Below are positions 1 to 7,976 of a DNA stretch of 42,261 bases, in pieces. The notes under the pieces are model-generated. The model was not told the origin of the DNA and did no database searches. It saw only the letters and a program-made list of their open reading frames with translations. This stretch comes from Candidatus Firestoneibacteriota bacterium. GTDB taxonomy: Bacteria; Oederibacteriota; D2-FULL-39-29. Position numbers and translations under genes: made by a program. The stretch lies in the NCBI GenBank assembly GCA_903928075.1, contig CAIYPD010000091.1, forward strand, positions 1 to 42,261. The letters are read 5' to 3'. Positions within the stretch are counted from its first letter, which is position 1. Every line of letters begins with the position of its first letter.

Positions 1-13
1 AGCCACAAAACCC

Positions 14-42
14 TTTAAAACCATATATTAATATGATAAAAT
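14..42 (+). promoter_or_regulatory. Putative promoter of tRNA-Thr
   Basis: A -10 hexamer TAAAAT at 37-42 is preceded by TGA (34-36), the extended -10 form TGn. A weak -35 TTTAAA lies at 14-19 with a 17-nt spacer. Transcription would begin a few bases before the tRNA at 53. The assignment rests on consensus matching and position only. Confidence 0.4.
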
Positions 43-52
43 ACTATTAGAG

Positions 53-128
53 GCTGATGTAGCTCAGTTGGTAGAGCAGCAAATTCGTAATTTGCAGGTC
101 GTCGGTTCGATCCCGACCATCAGCTCCA
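53..128 (+). tRNA. tRNA-Thr (anticodon CGU)
   Basis: A full cloverleaf can be folded by hand. The acceptor stem GCTGATG pairs perfectly with CATCAGC (118-124), followed by discriminator T125 and an encoded CCA (126-128). The D arm is GCTC/GAGC with AGTTGGTA in the loop. The anticodon stem is GCAAA/TTTGC with loop TTCGTAA, giving anticodon CGT, which reads threonine codon ACG. The T arm is GTCGG/CCGAC with TTCGATC. Length is 76 nt including CCA and there is no intron. No T-rich terminator follows; a set of short direct repeats does. Confidence 0.97.
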
Positions 129-135
129 TAAAAAC

Positions 136-243
136 TATTCCACAAAAACGATTCTACAGATTTTGTAAGGAGATTCCACTGATAGAACGTATTGTATATA
201 AAACGATTCCACTGATAAAAAGTATGTAAGAGAGATTCCACTG
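136..243. repeat. Five degenerate copies of a GATTCCACTG word
   Basis: Between the tRNA and the next gene the words CTATTCCACA (135-144), GATTCTACAG (150-159), GATTCCACTG (172-181), GATTCCACTG (205-214) and GATTCCACTG (234-243) occur in the same orientation. Spacing is irregular (14, 22, 33 and 29 nt). The last copy ends 6 nt before the ATG of the next gene. The function is unknown; they resemble the other word-type repeats in the gaps of this window. Confidence 0.6.
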
Positions 244-249
244 GAAAAG

Positions 250-1710
250 ATGTTTAAAATATTAAAAGCGTATTGCATAGCCACATTATTCCTGGCGCCG
301 CTTTTTGGCGCCTCTTATCCTATTTCCGAATATTTCAATATCCTGATAAATGACGCAAAAGTGGGCTATTCTTCAGTGCTAACCGAAAAAACTATCTTCG
401 AAGAAAAAAAATGCCTTAAAGAAACCACCTATATGCTCTTTGAAATTAAAAGATTTAAAGATTCCATCAAGATGGAAACAAAAACTGAGATATATTTTTC
501 GGAAGAGCTGCAGCCGTATTATTATAAATCCTATGAAAATATGAGCGGGCAGGAAAGGTTTTCAGAAGGGAAAATAATTAAAAATAAACTTTATGTGACA
601 GATAAATTTGCCGGAAAGGAAGAGAAAAAAGAGTTTTTGCTTCCTGCAGGAACGATATTTGCCGGTATGCTGGATGATTTCTTGAGAAAGTCCCGGATTA
701 TTCCTAAAAGCACCTTTACGGTGAAAATCTTCGATAACAGTATGCTGGCCGCGACGGATGTAAAAGTGAGAATTATCGGCACGGAAAAACAGACTATCGG
801 CAACAGAGAGTACGATTGCTATGCGATCGACACCGAAATGTATAATATTTTAACAAGGATTTATGTAGATAAGCAGGGCTTTACCGTCCGCACGCAAAAT
901 GCGCAACTGGGTCTTGAAGAGGTAATTGCCACGGAAGCGGAAGCAAAAAAGAAGTTTTCCGCAAATCTTGACATCCTCTCTGATTTTGCCATAAAAGCCA
1001 ATAAAGTAATTGCGAGGCCGGCGGAGGTAAAGGAGATGAATTGCAGCCTTCTTTTTGACAAAGGGCTGCCGGCGGGGCTGAACAAGGACAGTATTTCGGA
1101 AACTTCCATTAAAATAATTAAAGATAATATGGCTATCTGCGTCTTAAGGCGTATCGAGTTTCCGGAAAACGAGGCAGCGCTTTTCCCGGTGAGTGAGAAG
1201 AAACTTGAAAAATATTTAAAGCCGTCCCCGTATGAGCAGTCGGATGATCCGGAACTTATAAAAATGGCAAAAGTAATAGCGGGAAATGAAAGGAACTCCA
1301 TAAAAACGGCAAAAAAAATTGTTAATTGGGTCAATAACTATGTTTCAAACAAGGATTTTAGTTCTGCTTTTGCTACGGCAAAAGAGACCTTCGAATCCAA
1401 ACAGGGGGATTGTAAAGGGCACGCAGTCTTAGCCGGCGCGCTTTGCAAGGCACTCGGTATCCCGACAAAAATAGCGGCGGGAATATATCCTATCAATGAT
1501 AGATTTTATTACCATATGTGGCTGGAGGTTTATGCCGGCAACGGTAATTGGGTGTCAATGGATCCTACTTTTAATGAAACGGTCCTGGACGCGGCGCATA
1601 TAAAACTTGTCGATGGGACTCTTGATGATGAAGGCAAACTTGCTTTTATGGTGGAAGTGTATAAGTATTTTAAAAATGTGGAAGTAATTGTTTTTAAACT
1701 AAATTATTAG
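250..1710 (+). CDS. Secreted transglutaminase-like (cysteine protease fold) protein
   Basis: This 486-residue protein begins with a Sec-type signal (basic MFKILK, then a hydrophobic stretch to about residue 20), so it is probably exported to the periplasm. A long region of about 350 residues that I do not recognise precedes a C-terminal transglutaminase-like core. The likely catalytic triad is visible: Cys388 in GDCKGHA, His422 in YYHMW and Asp438 in MDPTF, in the order and spacing usual for this superfamily. Bacterial members are often peptidases or amidases rather than true crosslinkers, so the substrate stays open. The ATG at 250 follows a purine run (GGAAAAG) but has no strong Shine-Dalgarno. 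It lies 11 nt upstream of gatB and may be co-transcribed with it. Confidence 0.85.
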   Translation: MFKILKAYCIATLFLAPLFGASYPISEYFNILINDAKVGYSSVLTEKTIFEEKKCLKETTYMLFEIKRFKDSIKMETKTEIYFSEELQPYYYKSYENMSGQERFSEGKIIKNKLYVTDKFAGKEEKKEFLLPAGTIFAGMLDDFLRKSRIIPKSTFTVKIFDNSMLAATDVKVRIIGTEKQTIGNREYDCYAIDTEMYNILTRIYVDKQGFTVRTQNAQLGLEEVIATEAEAKKKFSANLDILSDFAIKANKVIARPAEVKEMNCSLLFDKGLPAGLNKDSISETSIKIIKDNMAICVLRRIEFPENEAALFPVSEKKLEKYLKPSPYEQSDDPELIKMAKVIAGNERNSIKTAKKIVNWVNNYVSNKDFSSAFATAKETFESKQGDCKGHAVLAGALCKALGIPTKIAAGIYPINDRFYYHMWLEVYAGNGNWVSMDPTFNETVLDAAHIKLVDGTLDDEGKLAFMVEVYKYFKNVEVIVFKLNY

Positions 1711-1721
1711 CAGGGGGTACG

Positions 1722-3170
1722 ATGGTTAAATACGAAATAGTCATCGGTCTGGAAGTGCATGTGCAGTTGAAGACCGAAAGCAAACTTTTTTGCGGGTGCT
1801 CCACAGAATTCGGAGCGGAGCCCAACACCCATACCTGTCCGGTTTGCGAAGGCTTACCCGGTGCCCTGCCGGTGCTTAATAAAAAGGCCGTGGAATTTGC
1901 CGTGAGAACCGCATTAGCTTTGAATTGCCGGGTCAATGAGTACGCGAAATTTGACAGAAAGAATTATTTTTATCCTGACCTGCCGAAAAATTATCAAACC
2001 TCCCAGAAAGATATGCCTTTTGCCGAACACGGCTTTCTTGAAATCGGGGAGCCGGGTAAAAGCAGGAATATCGGTATTACCCGCGCGCATGTGGAAGAAG
2101 ATGCGGGAAAACTCATACATGCGGGCGTTTCGGGTCAGATAGGCGAAGCCGAGGAAAGCCTTGTGGATTTAAACCGGACCGGGATTCCGCTTTTGGAGAT
2201 TGTTTCGGAGCCGGATATACGGTCATCTGCGGAGGCCTACGAGTATCTGGGTTCTTTAAAAAGCATTCTGCAATATATAGGAATTTCTGATTGTGATATG
2301 GAAAAAGGTTCTTTGCGCTGTGATGCCAATATTTCTCTGCGTCCTTTTGGCCAGAAAGAGTTAAATCCCAAGGTGGAGATTAAAAATCTGAACTCTTTTA
2401 AGAATGTAAAAGACGCACTGGACTATGAGACAGCCCGCCAGACGGCCTGCCTTGATACCGGGGAGAAGACCTATCAGGAAACGCGGCTCTTTACCGCGGA
2501 GAAAGGCGTTACCACACAAATGCGCTCAAAAGAAGAGGCTAATGATTACAGATATTTCCCGGAGCCGGACCTGGTGGTAAATCATATAACGCCGGCCTAT
2601 ATTGAAGAAGTAAAAAAAGGTCTGGTTGAACTCCCTTCAGCGCGTAAAAAGAGGTTTGTTGAACGATATAAAATCCCTGAATATGACGCAGGAGTTCTAA
2701 CTGCGGCAAAAGCTACGGCGGATTATTTTGAAAGGTGTACGGCTCTTCATAACGGGTACAAAGCGCTTAGTAACCTTGTAATGGGCGAACTCGCAGGTTT
2801 TTTAAAGGCAACAGGTAAGGAAATAACTGAATCTCCGGTTACCCCGGAAAATCTTGTTAAATTGGTTAAATTGATGGAGAATAATACCGTCTCGAGTAAG
2901 ATTGCTAAGGTAGTCTTTGAGGAAATGTACAAAAAAGGCACAGACCCGGAAAAAATAGTGAAGGAAAAAGGCCTGGTGCAGATTACGGATACTAACATGA
3001 TAAACTCCATAGTGGAAAAGGTTATCGCCAATAATATAAAAAGTGTCGAACAGTATAAAGCAGGAAAGACGGAGGTTCTGGGTTTTCTTGTGGGGCAGGT
3101 TATGAAAGAATCACAAGGTAAAGCGAATCCGGGAATGGCAAATAAGGTATTGAAAGAAAAGTTACAATAA
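1722..3170 (+). CDS. gatB: Asp/Glu-tRNA(Asn/Gln) amidotransferase subunit B
   Basis: GatB is the kinase and tRNA-binding subunit of the GatCAB complex, which converts Glu-tRNA(Gln) or Asp-tRNA(Asn) to the amidated form in the cytoplasm. The 482-residue length is normal. The N-terminus carries the family signature YEIVIGLEVHVQL and the zinc-type cysteine pairs (FCGC and TCPVC). The middle has the conserved DLNRTGIPLLEIVSEPD and RCDANIS segments, and the C-terminal GatB/YqeY tail domain is present (from about residue 330). AGGGGG sits just before the ATG. gatA and gatC are not in the window. The last codons (KLQ) already fall in phase with a heptamer repeat array that fills the following gap. 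Confidence 0.98.
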   Translation: MVKYEIVIGLEVHVQLKTESKLFCGCSTEFGAEPNTHTCPVCEGLPGALPVLNKKAVEFAVRTALALNCRVNEYAKFDRKNYFYPDLPKNYQTSQKDMPFAEHGFLEIGEPGKSRNIGITRAHVEEDAGKLIHAGVSGQIGEAEESLVDLNRTGIPLLEIVSEPDIRSSAEAYEYLGSLKSILQYIGISDCDMEKGSLRCDANISLRPFGQKELNPKVEIKNLNSFKNVKDALDYETARQTACLDTGEKTYQETRLFTAEKGVTTQMRSKEEANDYRYFPEPDLVVNHITPAYIEEVKKGLVELPSARKKRFVERYKIPEYDAGVLTAAKATADYFERCTALHNGYKALSNLVMGELAGFLKATGKEITESPVTPENLVKLVKLMENNTVSSKIAKVVFEEMYKKGTDPEKIVKEKGLVQITDTNMINSIVEKVIANNIKSVEQYKAGKTEVLGFLVGQVMKESQGKANPGMANKVLKEKLQ

Positions 3171-3312
3171 ATAAGGTACAAAGTACGAAGTACAAGTGAC
3201 AAGATTGAAGCAGAATACAAGAGGAGAAGAAGACAGGGAAGAGCAAGAAGACAAGATTGGAGCATAAAATAAATAGGCTTTTCCTTGTTACTTGTACCTT
3301 GTGCCTTGTCCC
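3161..3312. repeat. Heptamer word array with inverted right arm (gatB-rlmD gap)
   Basis: Seven-nucleotide words run in register from 3161: GTTACAA, TAAATAA, GGTACAA, AGTACGA, AGTACAA, GTGACAA, GATTGAA. After a purine-rich core, the reverse-complement words TTGTTAC, TTGTACC, TTGTGCC and TTGTCCC run at 3285-3312, again exactly 7 nt apart. The transcript could therefore fold into a long imperfect hairpin. The first word covers the last codons of gatB. The segment around 3267-3289 recurs at 40316-40338. Confidence 0.8.
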
Positions 3313-3336
3313 TGGATGCAGTGAAATTGTTTTAGC

Positions 3337-3343
3337 AGAGGAG
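3337..3343 (+). promoter_or_regulatory. Ribosome binding site that fixes the rlmD start
   Basis: AGAGGAG lies 6 nt before the GTG at 3350. It is the only good Shine-Dalgarno near the 5' end of this reading frame. The in-frame ATG at 3257 has none and sits inside the repeat. Confidence 0.7.
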
Positions 3344-3349
3344 AAAAAA

Positions 3350-4714
3350 GTGAATCAACCGGTTAAAGTTGGAGATAAGATTAAACTGACAATAGACAGT
3401 GTTGCCAACAGCGCGGATGCTGTGGGAAAATATGATAATTTTATTGTTTTTGTGCCGTTTGCGGTACCCGGCGACGAGGTGGAAGTTCTTATTACCGAGG
3501 TAAGGGCGAACTTTTCCCGGGGAAAAATATTGACGGTGCTCAAGAAGTCGCCTTTCCGAGTGGAACCTGTCTGCAAAGTATTCGGAGAATGCGGGGGCTG
3601 TCACCGGCAGGCTGTAGACTATTCAAAACAGCTCGAATACAAACTCAAGATAGTGGAAAATGCTTTTAAGAAATTTCCGGGGGTAAAAATAAACAAAGTT
3701 GTTGCAGCTAAGGAACCCTATTATTACAGAAATAAAACCCAGTTCCCCGCGGATATGAAGCAAAGTAAAATAGGGCTTTATGCTTTAAGAAGCCACTTTG
3801 TCGTCGATGTGGCGTCCTGTCCTTTAGTCAGTAAAGAGATTAACACGATTTACGCTGAAATCCGCACTTATCTCGTAAAGATTAAATATGCGGTGCCTAC
3901 CTTAAGGCATGTTGTGATTCGTTCTGCTGAGACTACGGGACAGGCCGTCGTGATTTTTGTGCTAAAGAACGAGGATTTCACCAGGATACACGAAGTTTCC
4001 AGCTACCTGCGTTATAAGTTTCCCGGTATCTCGGTTTTGTATAATATTAATCCGGAAGATTCCAATATAATAATGGGGGATAAGCATTTTGTCTACGCCG
4101 GAGACGGCCGGATGGCGGAGAAAATTGATAAGATAGAATACGGTTTTTCGGCTATCTCTTTCTTTCAGACTAACACGGCCCAGGCGAAGATTATCTTTAA
4201 AAAAATAAAAGAATGGGTTAAAGGTTCTTTTGAGAAGACCGCTCTGGATCTTTTTTGCGGCGTTGGAGCCATATCGCTTTATGTTGCTTCGGAATTTAAA
4301 GAAGTGGTGGGTGTGGAGGAGATGGGACAGGCGATACTGGATGCCATGCAGAATGCAAAAAATAACGGAATAGAAAATTGCGAATTTTTGAACGGCAGAT
4401 CCGAGACGATGCTGGTTAAATTAATGAAACAGGGTTTTAAGCCTTCAACTATAATCTTGGATCCCCCGAGAAAAGGCTGTGAGCAGGAACTTTTGAATCT
4501 TATCGCCAAGTGCGCGCCGGAGACGGTTATCTATCTTTCCTGTGATGTGATGACCCTGACCCGGGACCTGGAAAATCTTACAGGGCACGGTTACAAAATA
4601 GAAGAGGTGGTTCCGTACGACATGTTCCCGATGACCTATCATATAGAAACGCTGGTAAGGCTGTCGAAAGGTCCGGCGCTTAAAAAGGACCTGCCTGTGA
4701 AAAAAAATGCTTGA
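3350..4714 (+). CDS. rlmD: 23S rRNA (uracil-5-)-methyltransferase, RlmD/RumA type
   Basis: The product is a SAM-dependent C5-uridine methyltransferase of the TrmA/RumA family, most like the 23S rRNA enzymes. An N-terminal TRAM domain is followed by a [4Fe-4S] cysteine set at C75, C81, C84 and C157, matching the spacing of E. coli RumA (C81, C87, C90, C162). The SAM loop LDLFCGVGAISLY starts near residue 299. Motif LDPPRKG follows, and the catalytic Cys398 lies in YLSCDVMTL. I chose GTG 3350 (454 aa) because of its AGAGGAG ribosome site. The open frame extends to ATG 3257, adding 31 residues that resemble a lipoprotein signal, but that stretch is translated repeat DNA. The 3' end overlaps the next gene by 8 nt. 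The exact target uridine cannot be read from sequence. Confidence 0.92.
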   Translation: MNQPVKVGDKIKLTIDSVANSADAVGKYDNFIVFVPFAVPGDEVEVLITEVRANFSRGKILTVLKKSPFRVEPVCKVFGECGGCHRQAVDYSKQLEYKLKIVENAFKKFPGVKINKVVAAKEPYYYRNKTQFPADMKQSKIGLYALRSHFVVDVASCPLVSKEINTIYAEIRTYLVKIKYAVPTLRHVVIRSAETTGQAVVIFVLKNEDFTRIHEVSSYLRYKFPGISVLYNINPEDSNIIMGDKHFVYAGDGRMAEKIDKIEYGFSAISFFQTNTAQAKIIFKKIKEWVKGSFEKTALDLFCGVGAISLYVASEFKEVVGVEEMGQAILDAMQNAKNNGIENCEFLNGRSETMLVKLMKQGFKPSTIILDPPRKGCEQELLNLIAKCAPETVIYLSCDVMTLTRDLENLTGHGYKIEEVVPYDMFPMTYHIETLVRLSKGPALKKDLPVKKNA

Positions 4715-5468
4715 AATTGCCGTAACGGCCGCAAAAAAAGCCGCTTACATACACAAAAAGTATTACCGGAAGATAAAATCTGTCACGCATAAAGGCACCT
4801 CAAATAATATTGTGACAAAAGTCGATATTATGAGCGAGAGGATAATAAAAGAAACACTGAAAAGCGCTTTTCCTTCACACGGGTTTATTTGTGAAGAAAA
4901 CGGCACGGAGAATGAGGATAATGAGTTCCGGTGGATTATCGACCCGCTGGATGGTACGGTAAATTATGCCCACGGCTTTCCGTTATTCTGTGTCTCTATT
5001 GCTTTGCAGAAGAACGGGGTTACGCAGCTCGGGGTGGTTTACGCCCCGGTTCTGGAGGAGCTCTTTACCGTCGAAGCGGGTAAAGGCGCCTGGCTCAACG
5101 GTCGTAAGACGGCTCTTTCTAAAACGAAAACTCTGGAAAATTCCCTGATTGCTACGGGTTTTCCGTACTCGCTAAAGCAAAAACCGGGCGACAATTACAG
5201 GCATTTTAATAAGTTCTGTAAAAGGTCCCAGGCGGTGCGCAGAGCGGGGTCTGCAGCGCTCGATCTTTGCTATGTCGGATGCGGCGTCTACGACGGTTTT
5301 TTTGAGCAGGAACTCTATGCCTGGGATACCGCGGCGGGCGTGCTTTTTATTGAAGAAAATAAAGGAAAGGTTACCGATTATACCGGCAAAAAATTTGATG
5401 TTTCTATGAAAAGAATAGCTGCAAGTAACGGTAAAATACACGGGGAAATGCTCGGGTTGCTGGCTTAG
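4707..5468 (+). CDS. suhB: Inositol monophosphatase family protein
   Basis: This 253-residue enzyme belongs to the metal-dependent, lithium-sensitive sugar phosphatase superfamily. Metal ligands are visible: E63-E64 in CEENG, D79 and D82 in IDPLDGTVNY, and D207 in WDTAAG. Residue order and length fit SuhB-type inositol-1-monophosphatases, which act on inositol-1-phosphate or related sugar phosphates and in E. coli also bind the rRNA antitermination complex. Fructose-1,6-bisphosphatase or histidinol-phosphatase activity occurs in close relatives, so the substrate is not certain. The ATG lies inside the end of the rRNA methyltransferase gene (8-nt overlap), implying translational coupling. Confidence 0.9.
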   Translation: MLEIAVTAAKKAAYIHKKYYRKIKSVTHKGTSNNIVTKVDIMSERIIKETLKSAFPSHGFICEENGTENEDNEFRWIIDPLDGTVNYAHGFPLFCVSIALQKNGVTQLGVVYAPVLEELFTVEAGKGAWLNGRKTALSKTKTLENSLIATGFPYSLKQKPGDNYRHFNKFCKRSQAVRRAGSAALDLCYVGCGVYDGFFEQELYAWDTAAGVLFIEENKGKVTDYTGKKFDVSMKRIAASNGKIHGEMLGLLA

Positions 5469-5489
5469 GCCTGTTTTTGAGGGAGTGAA

Positions 5490-5996
5490 ATGTCCAAAGG
5501 TAAACTTTTAGTAAATAAAAGGAAACTGCCCAGATGGAAATGTTCCATTGATGTTCAATTTAGAATAATTAATGAAAATAAATCCGGTATTTTTAAAAAT
5601 ATGTTTTTTAAGCATAAGGAAGGCCAGAGCCGGGAGTTTAACGCAGGAGGGGCACTGCTGGTCACAAAAGAAAAACTTACGGCCAGAATGCGGCTGGCGT
5701 TTAATATCTATCTGCCGGCAACGGAAAGCACGGTTAAGGCTTTATGTGATGTTGCCTGGGTTACCGAAAAAATAAGGGCCGGGGAAAAAAAGTACTTTAT
5801 CGGCGTAAAATATGTTGATATAATAACCGAAAGCGACGAGATTCTGGAAGAGATTCTTGAAAAAAAGCTTAAAGCTGGCGCAAAAACCAATTTGGTACGG
5901 GAAGACGCACTGAGACAGGCCCGCTATGAATATTTTATGTGTTTACTTAACGAAGAACCGTTTAAAATAGAAGCTGAGCTCGAAAAAAATATCTGA
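5490..5996 (+). CDS. PilZ-like domain protein with degenerate c-di-GMP motif
   Basis: A 168-residue cytoplasmic protein with no signal or membrane segment. The N-terminus holds an RxxxR element (R11-x3-R15 in KRKLPRW), as in PilZ c-di-GMP receptors, followed by a beta-rich region containing FNAGGALLV (50-58). In canonical PilZ proteins this second site is DxSxxG; here it aligns as E49-x-N51-x-x-G54, so ligand binding may be altered or lost. An insertion of about 20 residues (31-49) separates the motifs. The C-terminal 50 residues are charged and probably helical. GGGAG precedes the ATG. It lies between suhB and htrA with short gaps and is probably in the same transcript. Confidence 0.75.
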   Translation: MSKGKLLVNKRKLPRWKCSIDVQFRIINENKSGIFKNMFFKHKEGQSREFNAGGALLVTKEKLTARMRLAFNIYLPATESTVKALCDVAWVTEKIRAGEKKYFIGVKYVDIITESDEILEEILEKKLKAGAKTNLVREDALRQARYEYFMCLLNEEPFKIEAELEKNI

Positions 5997-6024
5997 ATAT
6001 TTTCCGAAGGAGGAAACCCGGTCC

Positions 6025-7233
6025 GTGAGTGTTAAGCTGCAAAGATTTGCCATACTTCTTGTCGGAATTATCGGGGTTTTTACCGGAGTAATTATTGTAT
6101 TGCTTATTAATCTTGTGGTTTTTACCCGGACAGCGGTTTTCAGTAAGGAAAAGCTTGCGCCCCCCAGGGAAGCAATAATGCTGCAGGATTCATTTATCGC
6201 TGTGGCGGATCTTGTCAGCCCCGCAGTTGTCAATATCAGCACCGAACAAATACTAAAATACCGCTACTATGGTTATGATTTTGATGATTTTTTTGACAGA
6301 TTCTTCGATTCCCCCTTCAGGAAACCCAAAGAAAAATACTACAAGAGGCAGGGGCTGGGGACAGGCATGATAGTTTCTGCAGACGGTTTTATACTCACAA
6401 ATAATCATGTGGTCGCAGATGTCAACAAGATAAAAGTTGTATTTGCGGACAAAAGTGAATTTGAAGCCAAACTTCTGGCCGTGGACAAAGCGCATGACCT
6501 TGCGCTGGTGAAAATAAAACCAAAGAGTAAACTGTCAAAAGTACTTCTCGGTAATTCCGAAAAGGTCCGGGTGGGGGAATGGTCCATCGCCATCGGCAAT
6601 CCGTTCGGCTACGACCACACGGTGACAGCGGGTATCGTGAGTGCCAAAGGCCGGCTCTACCAGAGCGCGGACGGGGCGGAAATGCCGAATCTGATACAGA
6701 CCGATGCGGCTATTAATCCCGGAAACTCGGGCGGGCCGCTGGTAAATATTTCAGGAGAGGTTATAGGCATAAATACTTTTATAGTTTCCACCTCTGGTTC
6801 TTATTCCGGTATTGGTTTTGCCGTCCCGATAAATGAAGCCGGAAAGCTTCTAAAAGAAATTCCCGGTCTTGAAAAAACGGAAGCACAAAATACTGAAAGA
6901 CAAAAACCCGGCACAACCGTAAATGCAAGTAGAAACGGGCAGGAGTTCGATACTCTGGGCCTAAAGATAAGCATTCTTGATGAAAGCAAAATAAGCAAAT
7001 ACCGCACTCCTGTTAAAGCGGGTCTTGTTATTACCCGTGTAAAAGAGGGTAGTTACGCTGATATTGCCGGATTATTGGAAGGTGATGTCATTCTGGAAAT
7101 AGATAAAAAACCGGCAGCTACTTTGGAGGCTTATTTTGCGGCTGTTAAAAATTCCAGTCTTAAAGAGGGATTGCTTTTTGTAATAAGCAGGCAGGGTGCC
7201 GCATACTATGTCATAATCAGCAGGCCGGAATAA
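6025..7233 (+). CDS. htrA: HtrA/DegP-type serine endoprotease with one PDZ domain
   Basis: A 402-residue envelope protease of the S1C family, which degrades or refolds damaged periplasmic proteins. One N-terminal membrane anchor (about residues 7-33) is followed by a trypsin-like domain with catalytic triad His128 (TNNHVVAD), Asp158 (AHDLALVKI) and Ser235 (NPGNSGGPL). A single C-terminal PDZ domain spans about 310-400, resembling DegS-like or Gram-positive HtrA architecture rather than two-PDZ DegP. A charged loop with repeated Asp, Phe and Tyr (about 75-105) precedes the protease core. The start is GTG with AAGGAGG about 11 nt upstream. Its stop shares one base (TAATG) with the downstream lipoprotein gene. 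Confidence 0.94.
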   Translation: MSVKLQRFAILLVGIIGVFTGVIIVLLINLVVFTRTAVFSKEKLAPPREAIMLQDSFIAVADLVSPAVVNISTEQILKYRYYGYDFDDFFDRFFDSPFRKPKEKYYKRQGLGTGMIVSADGFILTNNHVVADVNKIKVVFADKSEFEAKLLAVDKAHDLALVKIKPKSKLSKVLLGNSEKVRVGEWSIAIGNPFGYDHTVTAGIVSAKGRLYQSADGAEMPNLIQTDAAINPGNSGGPLVNISGEVIGINTFIVSTSGSYSGIGFAVPINEAGKLLKEIPGLEKTEAQNTERQKPGTTVNASRNGQEFDTLGLKISILDESKISKYRTPVKAGLVITRVKEGSYADIAGLLEGDVILEIDKKPAATLEAYFAAVKNSSLKEGLLFVISRQGAAYYVIISRPE

Positions 7234-7976
7234 TGAGAAGGGGTAAAGTTGCAGTTATTCTTCTGCTGCTATCGGCATTAATAGGCGGCTGTGCAGTTAA
7301 AAGAAAGATTCTTGATATAAACAGAAAACCACTGGTGCTGGCTGTGATGCCCTTTGAAAACTTCAGCAATGATGCTGCGGGTGCCGAGGTTTGTAGAAAA
7401 AAAACCTTTGAAACTCTCCTGGCACAGGGTTTTTTGGTTTTAGATCTGGAAAAGACGGATTCAATACTTCGCGGGCTCGGGGTGACCGACGGCGGACAGT
7501 TAAAGGCCGTGGAAATCGCAAAACTTGCCGAAGGGCTGGGCACCGCCGCTTTTGTTACGGGAGAAGTGCAGGAATATTTTCAGGGGCCGTCTTTGGAAGC
7601 TGCACCGTTCGGATTATGTTTTAAGAGGCAGGTTAAACTTCAAATTACGGTAAAAGATGTTGTCACCGGAAAAGTATTATTTACCGGCAGGAAAGAACTT
7701 GTAGAGAGGGAAGCTCTGGATAAACAGGAAGAAAGAAAGAAGAAAAAAGAAGAGAAAAGAAAAGAACGGGAAAAAGCAAAACTGGAGGGCAGGAAAGTAG
7801 AGGAAAAGGACGCCGGGGAAGAGGAGAGGGAACCGACTTTTTTCGAAAATCTTTTCGGTGGTTTGCTGAGGAATGTTGTCGCCGATACCATATATTCAGG
7901 AGTCGAAAGTATGGCAGATATTATAACGAAGGAATTGGTAGACAGGATGCCATTTTTTTACGAGGAAAGTCGATGA
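7233..7976 (+). CDS. Putative lipoprotein, CsgG/GNA1162-like fold, with charged insert
   Basis: A 247-residue protein with a clear lipoprotein signal: hydrophobic VILLLLSALIGGC with lipidation Cys20. The part after the signal (VLAVMPFENFSNDAAG...) follows the pattern of lipoproteins that share a CsgG-like nucleotide-binding-type fold and sense or build envelope structures. Two thirds along, a strongly charged Lys/Glu stretch of about 40 residues (EERKKKKEEKRKERE and neighbours) probably forms an extended helix, an unusual feature. The C-terminal helix region ends in PFFYEESR. It overlaps htrA by one base and lies upstream of a second CsgG-like lipoprotein, so the two may be partners. Function unknown. 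Confidence 0.75.
   Translation: MRRGKVAVILLLLSALIGGCAVKRKILDINRKPLVLAVMPFENFSNDAAGAEVCRKKTFETLLAQGFLVLDLEKTDSILRGLGVTDGGQLKAVEIAKLAEGLGTAAFVTGEVQEYFQGPSLEAAPFGLCFKRQVKLQITVKDVVTGKVLFTGRKELVEREALDKQEERKKKKEEKRKEREKAKLEGRKVEEKDAGEEEREPTFFENLFGGLLRNVVADTIYSGVESMADIITKELVDRMPFFYEESR

Noticed and set aside
47-241. Antisense 64-codon frame with a GRDRTDDLQ-like peptide
   Set aside because: It is the reverse strand of the tRNA-Thr gene; this peptide is a well-known false ORF produced by tRNA sequence.
3257-3349. Lipoprotein signal on the rRNA methyltransferase
   Set aside because: It lies in repeat DNA and lacks a ribosome site; the GTG at 3350 fits better.
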